A stretch of 64,000 nt of DNA from Clostridium algifaecis (lineage in GTDB: Bacteria; Bacillota; Clostridia; Clostridiales; Clostridiaceae). Location of the stretch: contig NZ_JAGGLM010000004.1 of NCBI RefSeq assembly GCF_017874415.1, forward strand, positions 62,001-126,000. Direction: 5' to 3'. The notes under the pieces are model-generated. The model was not told the origin of the DNA. It made no database searches and saw nothing but the letters and a program-made list of their open reading frames with translations. The translations under genes and the position numbers were made by a program. This document shows, piece after piece, positions 37,718 through 46,748 of the stretch; position 1 is the first letter of the stretch; each line of letters starts with the position of its first letter.

Positions 37718-38344
37718 ATGAATATAGATAAAACCATAAGAAAGCAAAAAAAATATTATAATATATTTCTGCTATCTATGTGTTTTATCTTTTTTATACT
37801 TCCGACAGCATTTATTATGTCAAAAAACTTTCATTTATTTTATATAATATATCTTTTAATTATAGAAATATTAATACTTATTGCCATTATAATAAGAATT
37901 AATAATGAATTTTTAAAATTCAGCTATGATAGATATAAATTGGTAATAAATATTGGCATAAAGAGAACTAAAATTGACGTTATTTGTGATAACATTGCAT
38001 TGGTGCATATAGAAAATTACATATCTAAAAATAGCAATATAAAAGATTTTAAAATCATATTTTTATCAAATTCAAAATTTAGAAATAAAAGAATGGTTCC
38101 TATTAATGTAGAATTTTTAAAAAGGCATCCTTATGTAGCTTATGAGTATAATAAAATAAAAATATTACATCCAGAATGGAATATCTATTATACTATAATA
38201 AAAAGAGGGGGATTAAAAAAATACCTTCTTTTAGACAGCGTCTATAAAAGTTGTGTTCATGCCAATTTTACAGAAGCAGCTATAGATAAAATAAAATATT
38301 ATAGGGAAAATTCTGAAAACTATGATAAGATGTATAAAAGTTAA
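37718..38344 (+). CDS. Unrecognised membrane protein with two N-terminal helices
   Basis: The protein has 208 residues. Two membrane helices lie at about residues 14-33 and 40-60; the remainder is a basic, strand-rich soluble part (KLVINIGIKRTKIDVICDNIALVHIE, KIIFLSNSKFRNKRMV) that resembles membrane-anchored bacterial PH-like proteins, but I do not claim homology. The C-terminus is helical and charged. The only good ribosome site (aaggag, 37682-37687) is 30 bases from the ATG, with a small hairpin between them. It sits between prfA and a ZIP transporter gene with no obvious link to either. Confidence 0.72.
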   Translation: MNIDKTIRKQKKYYNIFLLSMCFIFFILPTAFIMSKNFHLFYIIYLLIIEILILIAIIIRINNEFLKFSYDRYKLVINIGIKRTKIDVICDNIALVHIENYISKNSNIKDFKIIFLSNSKFRNKRMVPINVEFLKRHPYVAYEYNKIKILHPEWNIYYTIIKRGGLKKYLLLDSVYKSCVHANFTEAAIDKIKYYRENSENYDKMYKS

Positions 38345-38412
38345 TTAATATACATATAAATCATTTATTTTAAATAAATATAAAGCATAATCAATAAAAT
38401 ATAGGTGATTTT

Positions 38413-39135
38413 TTGCATATTAATATTACTGATATTGTAATAATAGGCAGTGTAGTATCCCTTTTGGGGACAATGATTGGAGCGTTTCTTGGCATAATAG
38501 TAAAAAATCCTTCTAAAAAATTTATTGGAACCATAGTTGGATTTGCAGCAGGTCTTATGCTTTCTGTAGTTGTATTTGATTTAATTCCAGAAGCTATTAA
38601 TAGATGGAGTTTTTTTAATACAATAATATTTGCAGTATTAGGAGTTATTATGATGGCCGCAGTTGATAGCAGAATTAATGTTGAACACTTAAATAAACAT
38701 TTAAAAGTAGCTTTTATGGCAGCAATAGGACTTATGATTCACAATTTTCCGGAAGGTATAATAATGGGATGCGGTTTTAGTGCAGGTGGCAGTCTCGGAA
38801 TAAAAATGTGTCTTATAATTGCAATTCATGATATACCAGAAGGTCTTGCAGTTTCAGCACCACTTATGTCATCTAATATAAAAAAATATAAAATATTACT
38901 TTATGCTTTTATTACTGCATTTCCTACCGCTATAGGAACTTTTTTTGGAGCATTTATTGGAGGTATATCAGAAAGTATACTTGGTATTTGCCTCTCGGTT
39001 GCTGCTGGTATAATGCTGTATGTAGTTTGTGGAGAAATGATACCGGAGTCATCCAGATTATGGGATGGAATAACAAGTACCTTAGGAATTTTATGTGGAA
39101 TAATACTTGGACTTATAATTGTGCATGTACTTTAA
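38413..39135 (+). CDS. ZIP-family divalent metal transporter
   Basis: This 240-residue membrane protein has about eight predicted helices and the two ZIP metal-site motifs HNFPEGIIMG (helix IV) and HDIPEGLAVS (helix V), which form the binuclear metal centre. The likely substrate is zinc, possibly iron or manganese. TTG at 38413 is the start, with aggtgat 7 bases before. No metal-regulator site is seen. It is followed 21 bases later by ywlC and could be read with it. Confidence 0.92.
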   Translation: MHINITDIVIIGSVVSLLGTMIGAFLGIIVKNPSKKFIGTIVGFAAGLMLSVVVFDLIPEAINRWSFFNTIIFAVLGVIMMAAVDSRINVEHLNKHLKVAFMAAIGLMIHNFPEGIIMGCGFSAGGSLGIKMCLIIAIHDIPEGLAVSAPLMSSNIKKYKILLYAFITAFPTAIGTFFGAFIGGISESILGICLSVAAGIMLYVVCGEMIPESSRLWDGITSTLGILCGIILGLIIVHVL

Positions 39136-39156
39136 ATTTAAAAGGTGGTAATTGAA

Positions 39157-40209
39157 TTGGAAACAAAGGTAAAAATTTTAGACGAAGAAAATATTGATGA
39201 AAATGTCATAAAGCAAGCTGGTGAAATTATAAAAAATGGTGGACTTGTAGCGTTTCCTACAGAAACTGTTTATGGACTTGGGGCTAATGCACTTGACGAG
39301 AATGCGGTAAAAAAAATTTTTAAGGCAAAAGGAAGACCACAAGATAATCCACTTATAGTTCATATTTCAGATATTGATGAAATTAAAACCCTTGTAAAAT
39401 GCATACCAGATGCAGCTAAAAAATTTATGGATAAATTTTGGCCCGGTCCTATGACTATAATACTTCCTAAAACTGATTTGATTCCAGATGTTACAAGCGC
39501 CTCGCTTAAGAGTGTAGGAATAAGAATGCCTTCTAATAAAATAGCAAGGGCACTTATAAAAACATCTAAAGTACCGATTGCAGCACCATCTGCTAATATA
39601 TCAGGCAGACCAAGCCCTACAGATGTAGAAAGATGTATAGAAGATTTGAATGGCAAAGTTGATTACATTTTAGGTGGAGATATGTGTGAATTTGGAGTAG
39701 AGTCTACAGTTATAGATTGTACTGTAACTCCAAGTTGTATATTAAGGCCTGGAAGAATAACTCTTGAAATGATAAAATCGATTGAACCAGATGCATATAT
39801 TGACCCTGCTATTATGAAAAAGCCTGATGAAAATTTAAAGCCAAAGGCTCCAGGAATGAAATATAGACATTATGCTCCAAAGGCTAAAGTTAAAATAGTT
39901 CGGGGAGATTTGAAAAAAACTATTGCAAAAATTAATGAAATGGTGCAAAATTATATAGATGAAGATAAAAAAGTAGGTATAATGGCTACGGATGAGACTA
40001 AAGAATATTATAAAAATGGTGTTATAATATCTCTTGGAAGTAGAAAAAATATGGTTCAGATTTCTAAAAACCTTTTTGAAACTTTAAGGAGTTTCGATGA
40101 TAAAAATGTAGATATAATAATTTCAGAAGCTTTTTGCGAAGAAGGAATAGGTGTAGCCGTAATGAATAGGCTCCAAAAATCTGCAGGCTTTGATATTACA
40201 ACAGTTTAA
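39157..40209 (+). CDS. ywlC: L-threonylcarbamoyladenylate synthase (Sua5/YwlC)
   Basis: The enzyme makes threonylcarbamoyl-AMP from Thr, bicarbonate and ATP for the t6A37 modification of tRNAs. Its 350 residues give the long Sua5 form: an N-terminal YrdC domain (GGLVAFPTETVYGLGANA, KAKGRPQDNPLIVHI, PSANISGRPSPT) and a C-terminal Sua5 domain (APGMKYRHYAPKAKV). The TTG at 39157 sits 8 bases after aggtgg; the GTG at 39145 is inside that site. The order ywlC-ywlE-rpiB-upp matches B. subtilis. Confidence 0.94.
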   Translation: METKVKILDEENIDENVIKQAGEIIKNGGLVAFPTETVYGLGANALDENAVKKIFKAKGRPQDNPLIVHISDIDEIKTLVKCIPDAAKKFMDKFWPGPMTIILPKTDLIPDVTSASLKSVGIRMPSNKIARALIKTSKVPIAAPSANISGRPSPTDVERCIEDLNGKVDYILGGDMCEFGVESTVIDCTVTPSCILRPGRITLEMIKSIEPDAYIDPAIMKKPDENLKPKAPGMKYRHYAPKAKVKIVRGDLKKTIAKINEMVQNYIDEDKKVGIMATDETKEYYKNGVIISLGSRKNMVQISKNLFETLRSFDDKNVDIIISEAFCEEGIGVAVMNRLQKSAGFDITTV

Positions 40210-40243
40210 GTTAATTATAATTTTGTTTGCAAGGAGAGTTAAT

Positions 40244-40702
40244 ATGAAAAAAATTCTATTTGTTTGTACTGGTAATACATGCAGAAGCTGTATGGCAGAA
40301 GCTATATTTAATAAATTTTGCGATATAGATGAAGTCATAGCAGAATCAGCAGGAATATCTGTAGTTCCAAATAGCAAAGCATCTCTTAACTCTTCAAAGG
40401 TTATTAAAGAATTTATTGAAGTTGACATAAGCAATAGAAAAGCGGTAGGGCTCACAGAAAATATCATGAAAGATGCGGATTTAATTTTATCTATGACGGA
40501 ATACATAAAGTATAAACTTATAGAGAATTTTAAAGACTTTCACGATAAAATATTTACATTAAAAGAAATAGTTTGTTTGAATGGAGATATAACAGACCCT
40601 TTTGGCGGGGATATGAGAATTTATAGGTCTACCTATAAAGAAATTGAAGATAGCATTTTATTATTATTAAAGAAAATAAAAGAAGATACAGGCATTGCTT
40701 AA
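40244..40702 (+). CDS. ywlE: Low-molecular-weight phosphatase, probable protein-arginine phosphatase
   Basis: This 152-residue LMW-PTP fold protein has the phosphate loop FVCTGNTCRSC (nucleophile Cys 8) and the general acid Asp in DPFGGDMRIY. The Thr in the loop (CTGNTCRS) is the feature that gives B. subtilis YwlE its phospho-arginine preference over phosphotyrosine, and the gene order ywlC-ywlE-rpiB is the same. It is therefore probably the eraser of McsB-type arginine phosphorylation. The ATG at 40244 follows aaggagag. mcsB and clpC are not in the window. Confidence 0.88.
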   Translation: MKKILFVCTGNTCRSCMAEAIFNKFCDIDEVIAESAGISVVPNSKASLNSSKVIKEFIEVDISNRKAVGLTENIMKDADLILSMTEYIKYKLIENFKDFHDKIFTLKEIVCLNGDITDPFGGDMRIYRSTYKEIEDSILLLLKKIKEDTGIA

Positions 40703-40722
40703 TGTTTTTATCTTCTTTTTTT
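40678..40722 (+). terminator. Terminator of ywlE
   Basis: The arms aaaagaagata (40678-40688) and tatcttctttt (40709-40719) are followed by more T. The left arm is inside the coding end. Confidence 0.75.
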
Positions 40723-40802
40723 GGGGATTTTCAATAATCCCGTAATATATTTAATAATAATTAGGCAGCATATAACAAATAAATAATTTTGGAGGTATTT
40801 TT

Positions 40803-41261
40803 ATGAAAATTGCTTTAGGAAGTGATCATGCAGGTTTTCCTTTAAAGAAGGAAATAATGGAGCATTTAAAATCTCAAAATATAGAATTCAAGGATTTTGG
40901 TACATTCTCCGAAGATTCTTGCGATTATCCTGATTTTGCAGAAAAGGTTGGGGAACAGGTAGTTTCTAAAAACTGTGAATTTGGAATATTGGTATGTGGA
41001 ACAGGTATAGGAATAAGCATATCTGCAAATAAGATTCCAGGCATAAGGGCAGCACTTTGCAGTGATACATTTAGTGCTCATGCTTGCAGGGAACATAACA
41101 ATGCAAACATATTGGCACTTGGACAGAGAGTTGTAGGAGCTGGACTTGCAAATGATATAGTAGATACATTCTTAAGTGCAGAATTTCAGGGAGGAAGACA
41201 TCAGAGAAGAATTGATAAAATTACAGATATAGAAAATAGATGGAGGAGTAGAAATGAGTAA
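40803..41261 (+). CDS. rpiB: Ribose-5-phosphate isomerase B
   Basis: RpiB interconverts ribose-5-phosphate and ribulose-5-phosphate in the pentose phosphate pathway. Its 152 residues begin with the family [32 protein letters not shown] with the catalytic Cys (about 65) and [14 protein letters not shown] follow. RpiB and the sugar-isomerase RpiB/LacA/LacB paralogues are similar; neighbours and motif favour ribose. The stop overlaps the start of upp by 8 bases, so the two are translationally coupled. Ribose-5-phosphate feeds PRPP, the co-substrate of Upp. Confidence 0.94.
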   Translation: MKIALGSDHAGFPLKKEIMEHLKSQNIEFKDFGTFSEDSCDYPDFAEKVGEQVVSKNCEFGILVCGTGIGISISANKIPGIRAALCSDTFSAHACREHNNANILALGQRVVGAGLANDIVDTFLSAEFQGGRHQRRIDKITDIENRWRSRNE

Positions 41262-41883
41262 AGTAACACAAATAAAACATCCACTTATATTACATAAGCT
41301 ATCTCTTATAAGAGATAAAAATACAGGATCAAAAGATTTTAGGGAACTTGTAGAAGAAGTAGCTATGTTGATGGCATATGAAGTTACAAGGGATCTTGAA
41401 ACAGAGGAAGTTGAAGTAGAGACACCTATATGTAAAACTATATGCCAGATGCTTTCAGGAAAAAAGGTTGCAATAGTCCCTATACTTAGAGCAGGACTTG
41501 GAATGGTTGGTGGAATGCTTAAACTTATTCCGGCAGCAAAAGTCGGACATATTGGACTTTACAGAGATGAAAAAACTCTAAAACCTGTAGAATATTTTTG
41601 CAAGCTTCCACAGGACATTGGTGAAAGAGAAGTAATTGTAACAGATCCTATGCTTGCAACTGGTGGTTCGGCTGGAGATGCTATAGAACTTTTAAAGAAA
41701 AAAGGAGCTAAAAGTATAAGACTTATGTGTTTGATTGCTGCTCCTGAAGGAATAAAAAAAGTTACAGAAAGACATCCTGATGTGGATGTGTATATAGGAT
41801 CTTTGGATGAGAAGTTAAATGAAAACGGGTATATAGTTCCTGGACTCGGCGATGCTGGAGATAGACTTTATGGAACAAAATAA
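41254..41883 (+). CDS. upp: Uracil phosphoribosyltransferase
   Basis: Upp salvages uracil to UMP with PRPP. The 209-residue protein has the PRPP-binding loop [16 protein letters not shown] and the C-terminal uracil-binding [15 protein letters not shown], with [13 protein letters not shown] earlier. The ribosome site gatggaggag lies inside the end of rpiB; the two genes overlap by 8 bases. A terminator follows 10 bases after the stop. The protein is full length and nothing is unusual. Confidence 0.96.
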   Translation: MSKVTQIKHPLILHKLSLIRDKNTGSKDFRELVEEVAMLMAYEVTRDLETEEVEVETPICKTICQMLSGKKVAIVPILRAGLGMVGGMLKLIPAAKVGHIGLYRDEKTLKPVEYFCKLPQDIGEREVIVTDPMLATGGSAGDAIELLKKKGAKSIRLMCLIAAPEGIKKVTERHPDVDVYIGSLDEKLNENGYIVPGLGDAGDRLYGTK

Positions 41884-41892
41884 CTGCTTAGG

Positions 41893-41923
41893 GACCTTTG
41901 ATTAATTCAAAGGTCTTTGTTTT
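41893..41923 (+). terminator. Terminator of upp
   Basis: gacctttga (41893-41901) pairs with tcaaaggtc (41907-41915), followed by tttgtttta. Confidence 0.88.
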
Positions 41924-42005
41924 AATAATGAGTGTAGAATTCTTTAAAAAACTATCTTTATAGTTTATAATTAGTATTATATGTTTTACCGAGGAGATAA
42001 TTTTT

Positions 42006-42419
42006 ATGAGAAAAGATTGGGATAACTATTTTATGGATATTGCTTTTCAAGTATCGGAAAGAAGTACTTGTCCAAGACTTCATGTAGGAGCAGTTTTGGT
42101 TAAAAATAGAAGAATTAAAGGAACGGGATATAATGGAAGTCCGAAAGGGTTGGATCACTGCGACGATGTAGGATGTTTTATGAAAAACAATCATTGTATA
42201 AGAACAATTCATGCAGAGGTTAATTGTCTTTTAGAGGTATCCCCCGATGATAGAGAAGGTGCTACATTATATGTTACTCATATGCCATGCCCGGAATGTC
42301 AAAAACTTATAATTACCTGTGGTATAGAAAGAGTAGTATTTTGTGAGGATTATTCTCCTGAAGTCAATTGGTTTGAGCATGCACCAAAAATTAAATTAGA
42401 GAAGATAGCACGAAAATAA
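42006..42419 (+). CDS. Deoxycytidylate deaminase (ComEB-like)
   Basis: The enzyme deaminates dCMP to dUMP, the precursor of dTMP. This 137-residue zinc enzyme has the ligand/catalytic motifs TIHAEVNCLLE and MPCPECQKLI; the N-terminal RDWDNYFMDIAFQVSERSTCPR-type region (starting RKDWDNYF) with LHVGAVLVKNRRIKGTGYNG is typical of dCMP deaminases rather than cytidine deaminases. Additional Cys/His in GLDHCDDVGCF suggest the second zinc site of ComEB-type members. A gaggag site precedes the ATG by 8 bases. It lies between upp and tagO, the usual position in clostridia. Confidence 0.92.
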   Translation: MRKDWDNYFMDIAFQVSERSTCPRLHVGAVLVKNRRIKGTGYNGSPKGLDHCDDVGCFMKNNHCIRTIHAEVNCLLEVSPDDREGATLYVTHMPCPECQKLIITCGIERVVFCEDYSPEVNWFEHAPKIKLEKIARK

Positions 42420-42447
42420 CGCAACATATGATAAGGAAGGTTAATTC

Positions 42448-43476
42448 ATGAACAATATATATATGCTTGCAGTAATTTCAATAGTGATTTCAGCTATACT
42501 TACACCGCTTGTTAAAAAACTTGCAGTGAAATTGAAGGTTATAGATATACCGAAGGATAGTAGAAGAGTACATAATAAGCCAATCCCGCTTCTGGGCGGC
42601 TTAGGGATATATATTTCATTTTTGATAACACTTATATTGAATAAAGGACCACTTACAAGCTCTGAAAAGGGATTAATATTAGGCTCTACTATAATAGTAA
42701 TTGGTGGCGTTATAGACGATAAATACGATATAAAACCCTGGTGCAAATTATTATTTCAAATATCGGCAACATTGGTTCTAATATATTTTGGAATAAAAAT
42801 AACTATTATAACAAATCCACTTAATCCAATTTATGAATTTATAAATATAGGTATGTTATCTATACCATTTACCATAATTTGGGTAGTGGGAATAACAAAT
42901 GCTATGAACTTGATTGATGGATTAGATGGTTTAGCAGCTGGAATAGCACTTATATCATCTATTACAATTTTTATAATAGCACTTTTAAATGGAAGAAATG
43001 AAGCTGCTATGCTTATACTTATATTTTCAGGCGCAATAATTGGATTTTTACCATACAATTTTAATCCTGCAACTATATTTATGGGTGATACAGGTTCACA
43101 ACTTTTAGGATTTATGCTTTCAGCTATATCAATAGAAGGTGCGATAAAAGCAGCAGCAGCTTTTTCAATTGCTGTTCCTATACTTGCACTTGGAATACCA
43201 ATATATGATATGTTATTCGCTGTGATAAGAAGAAAAATAAATGGCAAACCTATTATGCAAGCAGATAGAGGGCATCTTCACCACAGACTTCTTGACATGG
43301 GACTTAATCAAAAACAGGCAGTTATTACAATGTATATTATAAGTGCAATACTTGGAAGTCTTTCTATAATAGCAATGGAGGTAAATCCACAAAAATCTTA
43401 TTTTGTTCTTGCAGCAGTTATGGTGGTACTCGTCATAATAGCATGGAAGGCTGGATTTTTTAAACATAAAGAATAA
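42448..43476 (+). CDS. tagO: Undecaprenyl-phosphate GlcNAc-1-phosphate transferase
   Basis: This polytopic membrane enzyme of the MraY/WecA/TagO family starts the synthesis of teichoic acids or other surface polymers by moving GlcNAc-1-P onto undecaprenyl phosphate. Its 342 residues form about ten helices. The cytoplasmic motifs NAMNLIDGLDGLAAG (metal-binding Asp pair), FMGDTGSQLLGF and QADRGHLHHRLLD are present. HNKPIPLLGGLGIY near the N-terminus is also family-typical. It is followed 42 bases later by mnaA, which makes UDP-ManNAc from the same GlcNAc pool, supporting a surface-polymer role. Confidence 0.93.
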   Translation: MNNIYMLAVISIVISAILTPLVKKLAVKLKVIDIPKDSRRVHNKPIPLLGGLGIYISFLITLILNKGPLTSSEKGLILGSTIIVIGGVIDDKYDIKPWCKLLFQISATLVLIYFGIKITIITNPLNPIYEFINIGMLSIPFTIIWVVGITNAMNLIDGLDGLAAGIALISSITIFIIALLNGRNEAAMLILIFSGAIIGFLPYNFNPATIFMGDTGSQLLGFMLSAISIEGAIKAAAAFSIAVPILALGIPIYDMLFAVIRRKINGKPIMQADRGHLHHRLLDMGLNQKQAVITMYIISAILGSLSIIAMEVNPQKSYFVLAAVMVVLVIIAWKAGFFKHKE

Positions 43477-43518
43477 ATGATTTATTATAAATGAATCCAT
43501 AAAAATGGAGGTATATAT

Positions 43519-44679
43519 ATGGCTAAATTAAAAATTATTACTATATTTGGTACTAGACCTGAAGCAATAAAGATGGCACCACTTATAAAAGAACTGGAAA
43601 GGAGAGAAGTTATAGATAACAAGGTTTGTGTTACGGCTCAGCACAGACAGATGCTTGATCAAGTTTTAAACTTGTTTAATATAAAACCTGATTTTGATTT
43701 AAACATAATGAAAAATAAACAAAGTTTAACAGGCATAACAAATAAAGTGCTTGAAGGACTTGATGAAATATTTGAAACTGAAAGACCTGATTTAGTACTT
43801 GTTCATGGAGATACAACAACTACTTTTGCAGGGGCACTTGCTGCCTTTTATAAAAAGATAAAAGTAGGACATGTAGAAGCTGGTCTTAGAACTTATAACA
43901 AGTATTTTCCTTTCCCTGAAGAAATGAATAGAAAGCTTACAGGAACTATAGCGGATTTGCAGTTTGCACCTACTCCAGGAGCAAGGGATAATTTGCTTAA
44001 AGAAGGAGTAAATAAAGATCAAATATTTGTGACTGGAAATACTGTTATTGATGCTATGGGATTTACAGTAACAAACGGTTATGAATTTAACAATAATGAA
44101 TTGAATAATATAGATTATGAAAATAATAAAGTTATAATGGTAACAGCACATAGAAGAGAAAATTGGGGAAAGGGAATAGAAAATATTTGCATGGCCCTAA
44201 AAGAAATAGTACAAAAAAATGATGATGTAGAATTAATATATTTGGTTCACTTGAACCCTATTGTAAAAGATGTAGTATATAAAATACTTGGAGGTGTAGA
44301 AAGAGTGCATCTTCTTCCACCGCTTGATACGGATGAAACACATAACCTAATGAACAAATGTTATATGGTAATGACAGATTCTGGTGGATTGCAGGAGGAA
44401 GCCCCTCACCTTGGAAAACCGGTACTTGTTTTAAGAGATGTTACGGAAAGACCTGAAGCAGTAGAAGCTGGTACGGTAAAACTTGTTGGAACTTCCAGAA
44501 GTGTAATAGTTGAAAATGGAAATGAGCTTATACGAAATAATAAAGAGTATGAAAAAATGAGCAAAGCTATAAATCCTTATGGCGATGGAAAAGCTTCTGT
44601 TAGAATTGCTGATGCTATACTTGAATATTTCAATCTACAAAAGGGAAAATATAGGGAATTTAATTATTTACATAAATAA
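43519..44679 (+). CDS. mnaA: UDP-N-acetylglucosamine 2-epimerase (non-hydrolysing)
   Basis: The enzyme interconverts UDP-GlcNAc and UDP-ManNAc for teichoic-acid linkage units or surface polysaccharide. It is a cytoplasmic GT-B-like fold of 386 residues. Motifs: IFGTRPEAIKMAPL, LVHGDTTTTFAGALAAFY, VEAGLRTYNKYFPFPEE, VTAHRRENWGKGIENI and TDSGGLQEEAPHLGKPVLVLR. It is transcribed after tagO. The site tggagg lies 8 bases before the ATG. All motifs look intact. Confidence 0.95.
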   Translation: MAKLKIITIFGTRPEAIKMAPLIKELERREVIDNKVCVTAQHRQMLDQVLNLFNIKPDFDLNIMKNKQSLTGITNKVLEGLDEIFETERPDLVLVHGDTTTTFAGALAAFYKKIKVGHVEAGLRTYNKYFPFPEEMNRKLTGTIADLQFAPTPGARDNLLKEGVNKDQIFVTGNTVIDAMGFTVTNGYEFNNNELNNIDYENNKVIMVTAHRRENWGKGIENICMALKEIVQKNDDVELIYLVHLNPIVKDVVYKILGGVERVHLLPPLDTDETHNLMNKCYMVMTDSGGLQEEAPHLGKPVLVLRDVTERPEAVEAGTVKLVGTSRSVIVENGNELIRNNKEYEKMSKAINPYGDGKASVRIADAILEYFNLQKGKYREFNYLHK

Positions 44680-44741
44680 TATGGATTATATTATTGAAAA
44701 TAGAATTAAAATGGTATATAATAAAACCAGAGTAAGAAAAG

Positions 44742-44770
44742 ATAGTTAGAAAAATAAGTTTTCTAACTAT
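44742..44770 (+). terminator. Hairpin after mnaA
   Basis: atagttagaaaa (44742-44753) pairs exactly with ttttctaactat (44759-44770). A run of eight T follows 20 bases later (44791-44798), not directly, so termination efficiency is uncertain. Confidence 0.55.
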
Positions 44771-44817
44771 TCTATTGCAAAACTTTGTGTTTTTTTTAAC
44801 AAAAACATTGATAATTT

Positions 44818-44846
44818 TTTAATTAACTAGTATAATTAAGATATTG
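44818..44846 (+). promoter_or_regulatory. thlA promoter
   Basis: TTGATA (44818-44823), 17-base spacer, TATAAT (44841-44846) followed by taag. It closely resembles the known strong clostridial thiolase promoter. The leader before the ATG is about 70 bases and AT-rich. Confidence 0.85.
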
Positions 44847-44921
44847 AAAGAAGAGTTTGTAATTAAATTAAATTTTTAAATTTAAAATAAAAATATATAA
44901 AAAAGTTTAGGAGGAAGAACA

Positions 44922-46103
44922 ATGAAAGAAATAGTTATTGCAAGTGCAGCTAGAACAGCAATAGGAAAATTTGGTGGAAGCTTAAAGAACGTACCAGCAG
45001 TTGAATTAGGTGCTATAGTTATAAAAGAGGCAATAAAAAGAGCTAATATTAAACCAGAAGCTGTAGACGAAGTTATAATGGGAAATGTACTTCAAGCAGG
45101 ACTTGGACAAAACCCAGCAAGACAGGCATTAATAAAATCAGGAATCCCAAATACAGTTCCAGCTTTTACATTGAACAAGGTTTGTGGTTCAGGACTTAGA
45201 GCAGTAAGTTTAGCAGCTCAGCTTATAAAAGCTGGCGATGATGATATCGTTATAGCTGGTGGAATGGAAAATATGTCCGCTGCTCCATATGTAATTCCAG
45301 GTGCAAGATGGGGACAAAGAATGTTTGATGGCAAAATAGTAGATGCAATGGTAAATGATGGATTGTGGGATGCTTTCTATCACTATCATATGGGAATGAC
45401 AGCTGAAAATGTAGCTGAAAAATGGGGAATAACAAGAGAAATGCAGGATGAATTCTCAGCATCATCACAACAAAAGGCACAAGCAGCTATAGAGAGTGGA
45501 AGATTTAAGGACGAAATAGTTCCAGTAGTTATAAAGGATAGAAAAAAGGGAGAAATAGTATTTGATACTGATGAATTCCCTAGATTTGGTACAACAGCTC
45601 AAACATTATCAAAATTAAAGCCAGCATTTAAGAAAGATGGCGGAACAGTTACAGCAGGTAACGCTTCAGGTATAAATGATGCAGCAGCAGCATTTGTTGT
45701 AATGAGTGCTGATAAAGCTAAAGAACTTGGAATAAAACCACTTGCAAAAATAGTTTCTTATGGTTCAAAGGGATTAGATCCTCAGATAATGGGATATGGA
45801 CCATTCTATGCTACAAAATTAGCACTTGAAAAAGCTAATTTAACTGTAGATGATTTAGATTTAATAGAAGCAAATGAAGCATTTGCAGCTCAGAGCTTAG
45901 CAGTTGCTAAAGACTTGAAATTTGATATGAGCAAAGTAAATGTAAATGGTGGAGCAGTTGCTCTTGGACATCCAATTGGAGCTTCAGGCGCAAGAATACT
46001 TACAACATTACTTTATGAAATGAAAAAGAGAGATTCAAAACGTGGTCTAGCTACATTATGTATAGGCGGCGGAATGGGAACTGCAATAATAGTTGAAAGA
46101 TAG
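44922..46103 (+). CDS. thlA: Acetyl-CoA acetyltransferase (thiolase)
   Basis: ThlA condenses two acetyl-CoA to acetoacetyl-CoA, the entry to butyrate/butanol or caproate-type pathways. Its 393 residues contain the nucleophile Cys88 ([13 protein letters not shown]), NEAFAAQ, the His motif [17 protein letters not shown] and the second Cys in [10 protein letters not shown] (about 380). The last and Cys88 correspond to the pair reported to form a redox-sensitive disulfide in the C. acetobutylicum enzyme. Codon use is more restricted than in neighbours (many cca, aaa, gca), as expected for an abundant protein. It is a single-gene unit with its own promoter and terminator. Confidence 0.97.
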   Translation: MKEIVIASAARTAIGKFGGSLKNVPAVELGAIVIKEAIKRANIKPEAVDEVIMGNVLQAGLGQNPARQALIKSGIPNTVPAFTLNKVCGSGLRAVSLAAQLIKAGDDDIVIAGGMENMSAAPYVIPGARWGQRMFDGKIVDAMVNDGLWDAFYHYHMGMTAENVAEKWGITREMQDEFSASSQQKAQAAIESGRFKDEIVPVVIKDRKKGEIVFDTDEFPRFGTTAQTLSKLKPAFKKDGGTVTAGNASGINDAAAAFVVMSADKAKELGIKPLAKIVSYGSKGLDPQIMGYGPFYATKLALEKANLTVDDLDLIEANEAFAAQSLAVAKDLKFDMSKVNVNGGAVALGHPIGASGARILTTLLYEMKKRDSKRGLATLCIGGGMGTAIIVER

Positions 46104-46128
46104 AATAAATTAGAATATGTTAGATATG

Positions 46129-46170
46129 AGTAAAGCAGATATTGTATAAATATCTGCTTTACTTTTTATA
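46129..46170 (+). terminator. Terminator of thlA
   Basis: The 15-bp perfect arms agtaaagcagatatt (46129-46143) and aatatctgctttact (46149-46163) are followed by ttttt. Confidence 0.92.
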
Positions 46171-46280
46171 GCTATTTTAGTTGAGTTTATAATTGACAAT
46201 TTAATGAGTAATTATAATGTAATATAAAGAAAACTGACTAAAACTAAAAAAAGATAAGTAATTAAAGTAAAAATAAACCT

Positions 46281-46308
46281 TTTAGATTATGACTTAAAGG
46301 TATATAAT
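46281..46308 (+). promoter_or_regulatory. Possible promoter of the atp operon
   Basis: TTTAGA (46281-46286), 16-base spacer, TATAAT (46303-46308). The -10 is good, the -35 weak. A 17-bp tandem repeat begins at the -10. Confidence 0.38.
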
Positions 46309-46344
46309 TGTTAGTAATCAATAATTGTTAGTAATCAATAATTG
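46304..46344 (+). repeat. Tandem 17-bp direct repeat in the atp leader
   Basis: ataattgttagtaatca occurs at 46304-46320 and again at 46321-46337, with a further partial copy ataattg at 46338-46344 that runs into the atpI ribosome site (ggcggagg). It is exact, so it is a recent duplication or under selection. Confidence 0.9.
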
Positions 46345-46357
46345 GCGGAGGAACTTA

Positions 46358-46720
46358 ATGAACAGAGATATTGTGTATATGATGAAAAAGGTATCAATAA
46401 TTAATTTGTTCTTTGGAATTATTTTGGGAATTATAGTGCAAATTTTATTTAAAAACTATGGATTGTTTATCATGTTGGGAATGATTATAGCTGTACTTAA
46501 TTTTTTTATAAATGGTACATTAGGTGGATTAGCATTTGAAAAATTTAAAAATTCATCTGCATCATTATACATGATAAGTTTTATTTTAAGAATTGTAATT
46601 GCAGCGGGAATAGGTTATTATATTTTTAAATGCAATAAATATTATACTATAGCATACTTATTTGGATATACTTCTCATTTAATGGGAATATATATATATT
46701 CAGTTATTAAAAACAAATAA
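46358..46720 (+). CDS. atpI: ATP synthase subunit I
   Basis: AtpI is a small membrane protein encoded first in many atp operons and thought to help assemble the c ring or import ions. The 120-residue protein has four hydrophobic segments (ISIINLFFGIILGIIVQILF-like at the N-terminus, LFIMLGMIIAVLNFFINGTLGG, MISFILRIVIAAGIGYYIF and YTIAYLFGYTSHLMGIY). The ATG at 46358 fits ggcggagg. Sequence conservation in this family is low; position ahead of atpB is the main support. The transcript leader contains the 17-bp repeat. Confidence 0.82.
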   Translation: MNRDIVYMMKKVSIINLFFGIILGIIVQILFKNYGLFIMLGMIIAVLNFFINGTLGGLAFEKFKNSSASLYMISFILRIVIAAGIGYYIFKCNKYYTIAYLFGYTSHLMGIYIYSVIKNK

Positions 46721-46748
46721 CATCAATTTTAAGAAGGGATGTGATGGA

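Noticed and set aside
38363..38379. AT-only palindrome before the ZIP gene as a terminator
   Set aside because: It has only A-T pairs and no T run; such sequences are expected by chance at this base composition.
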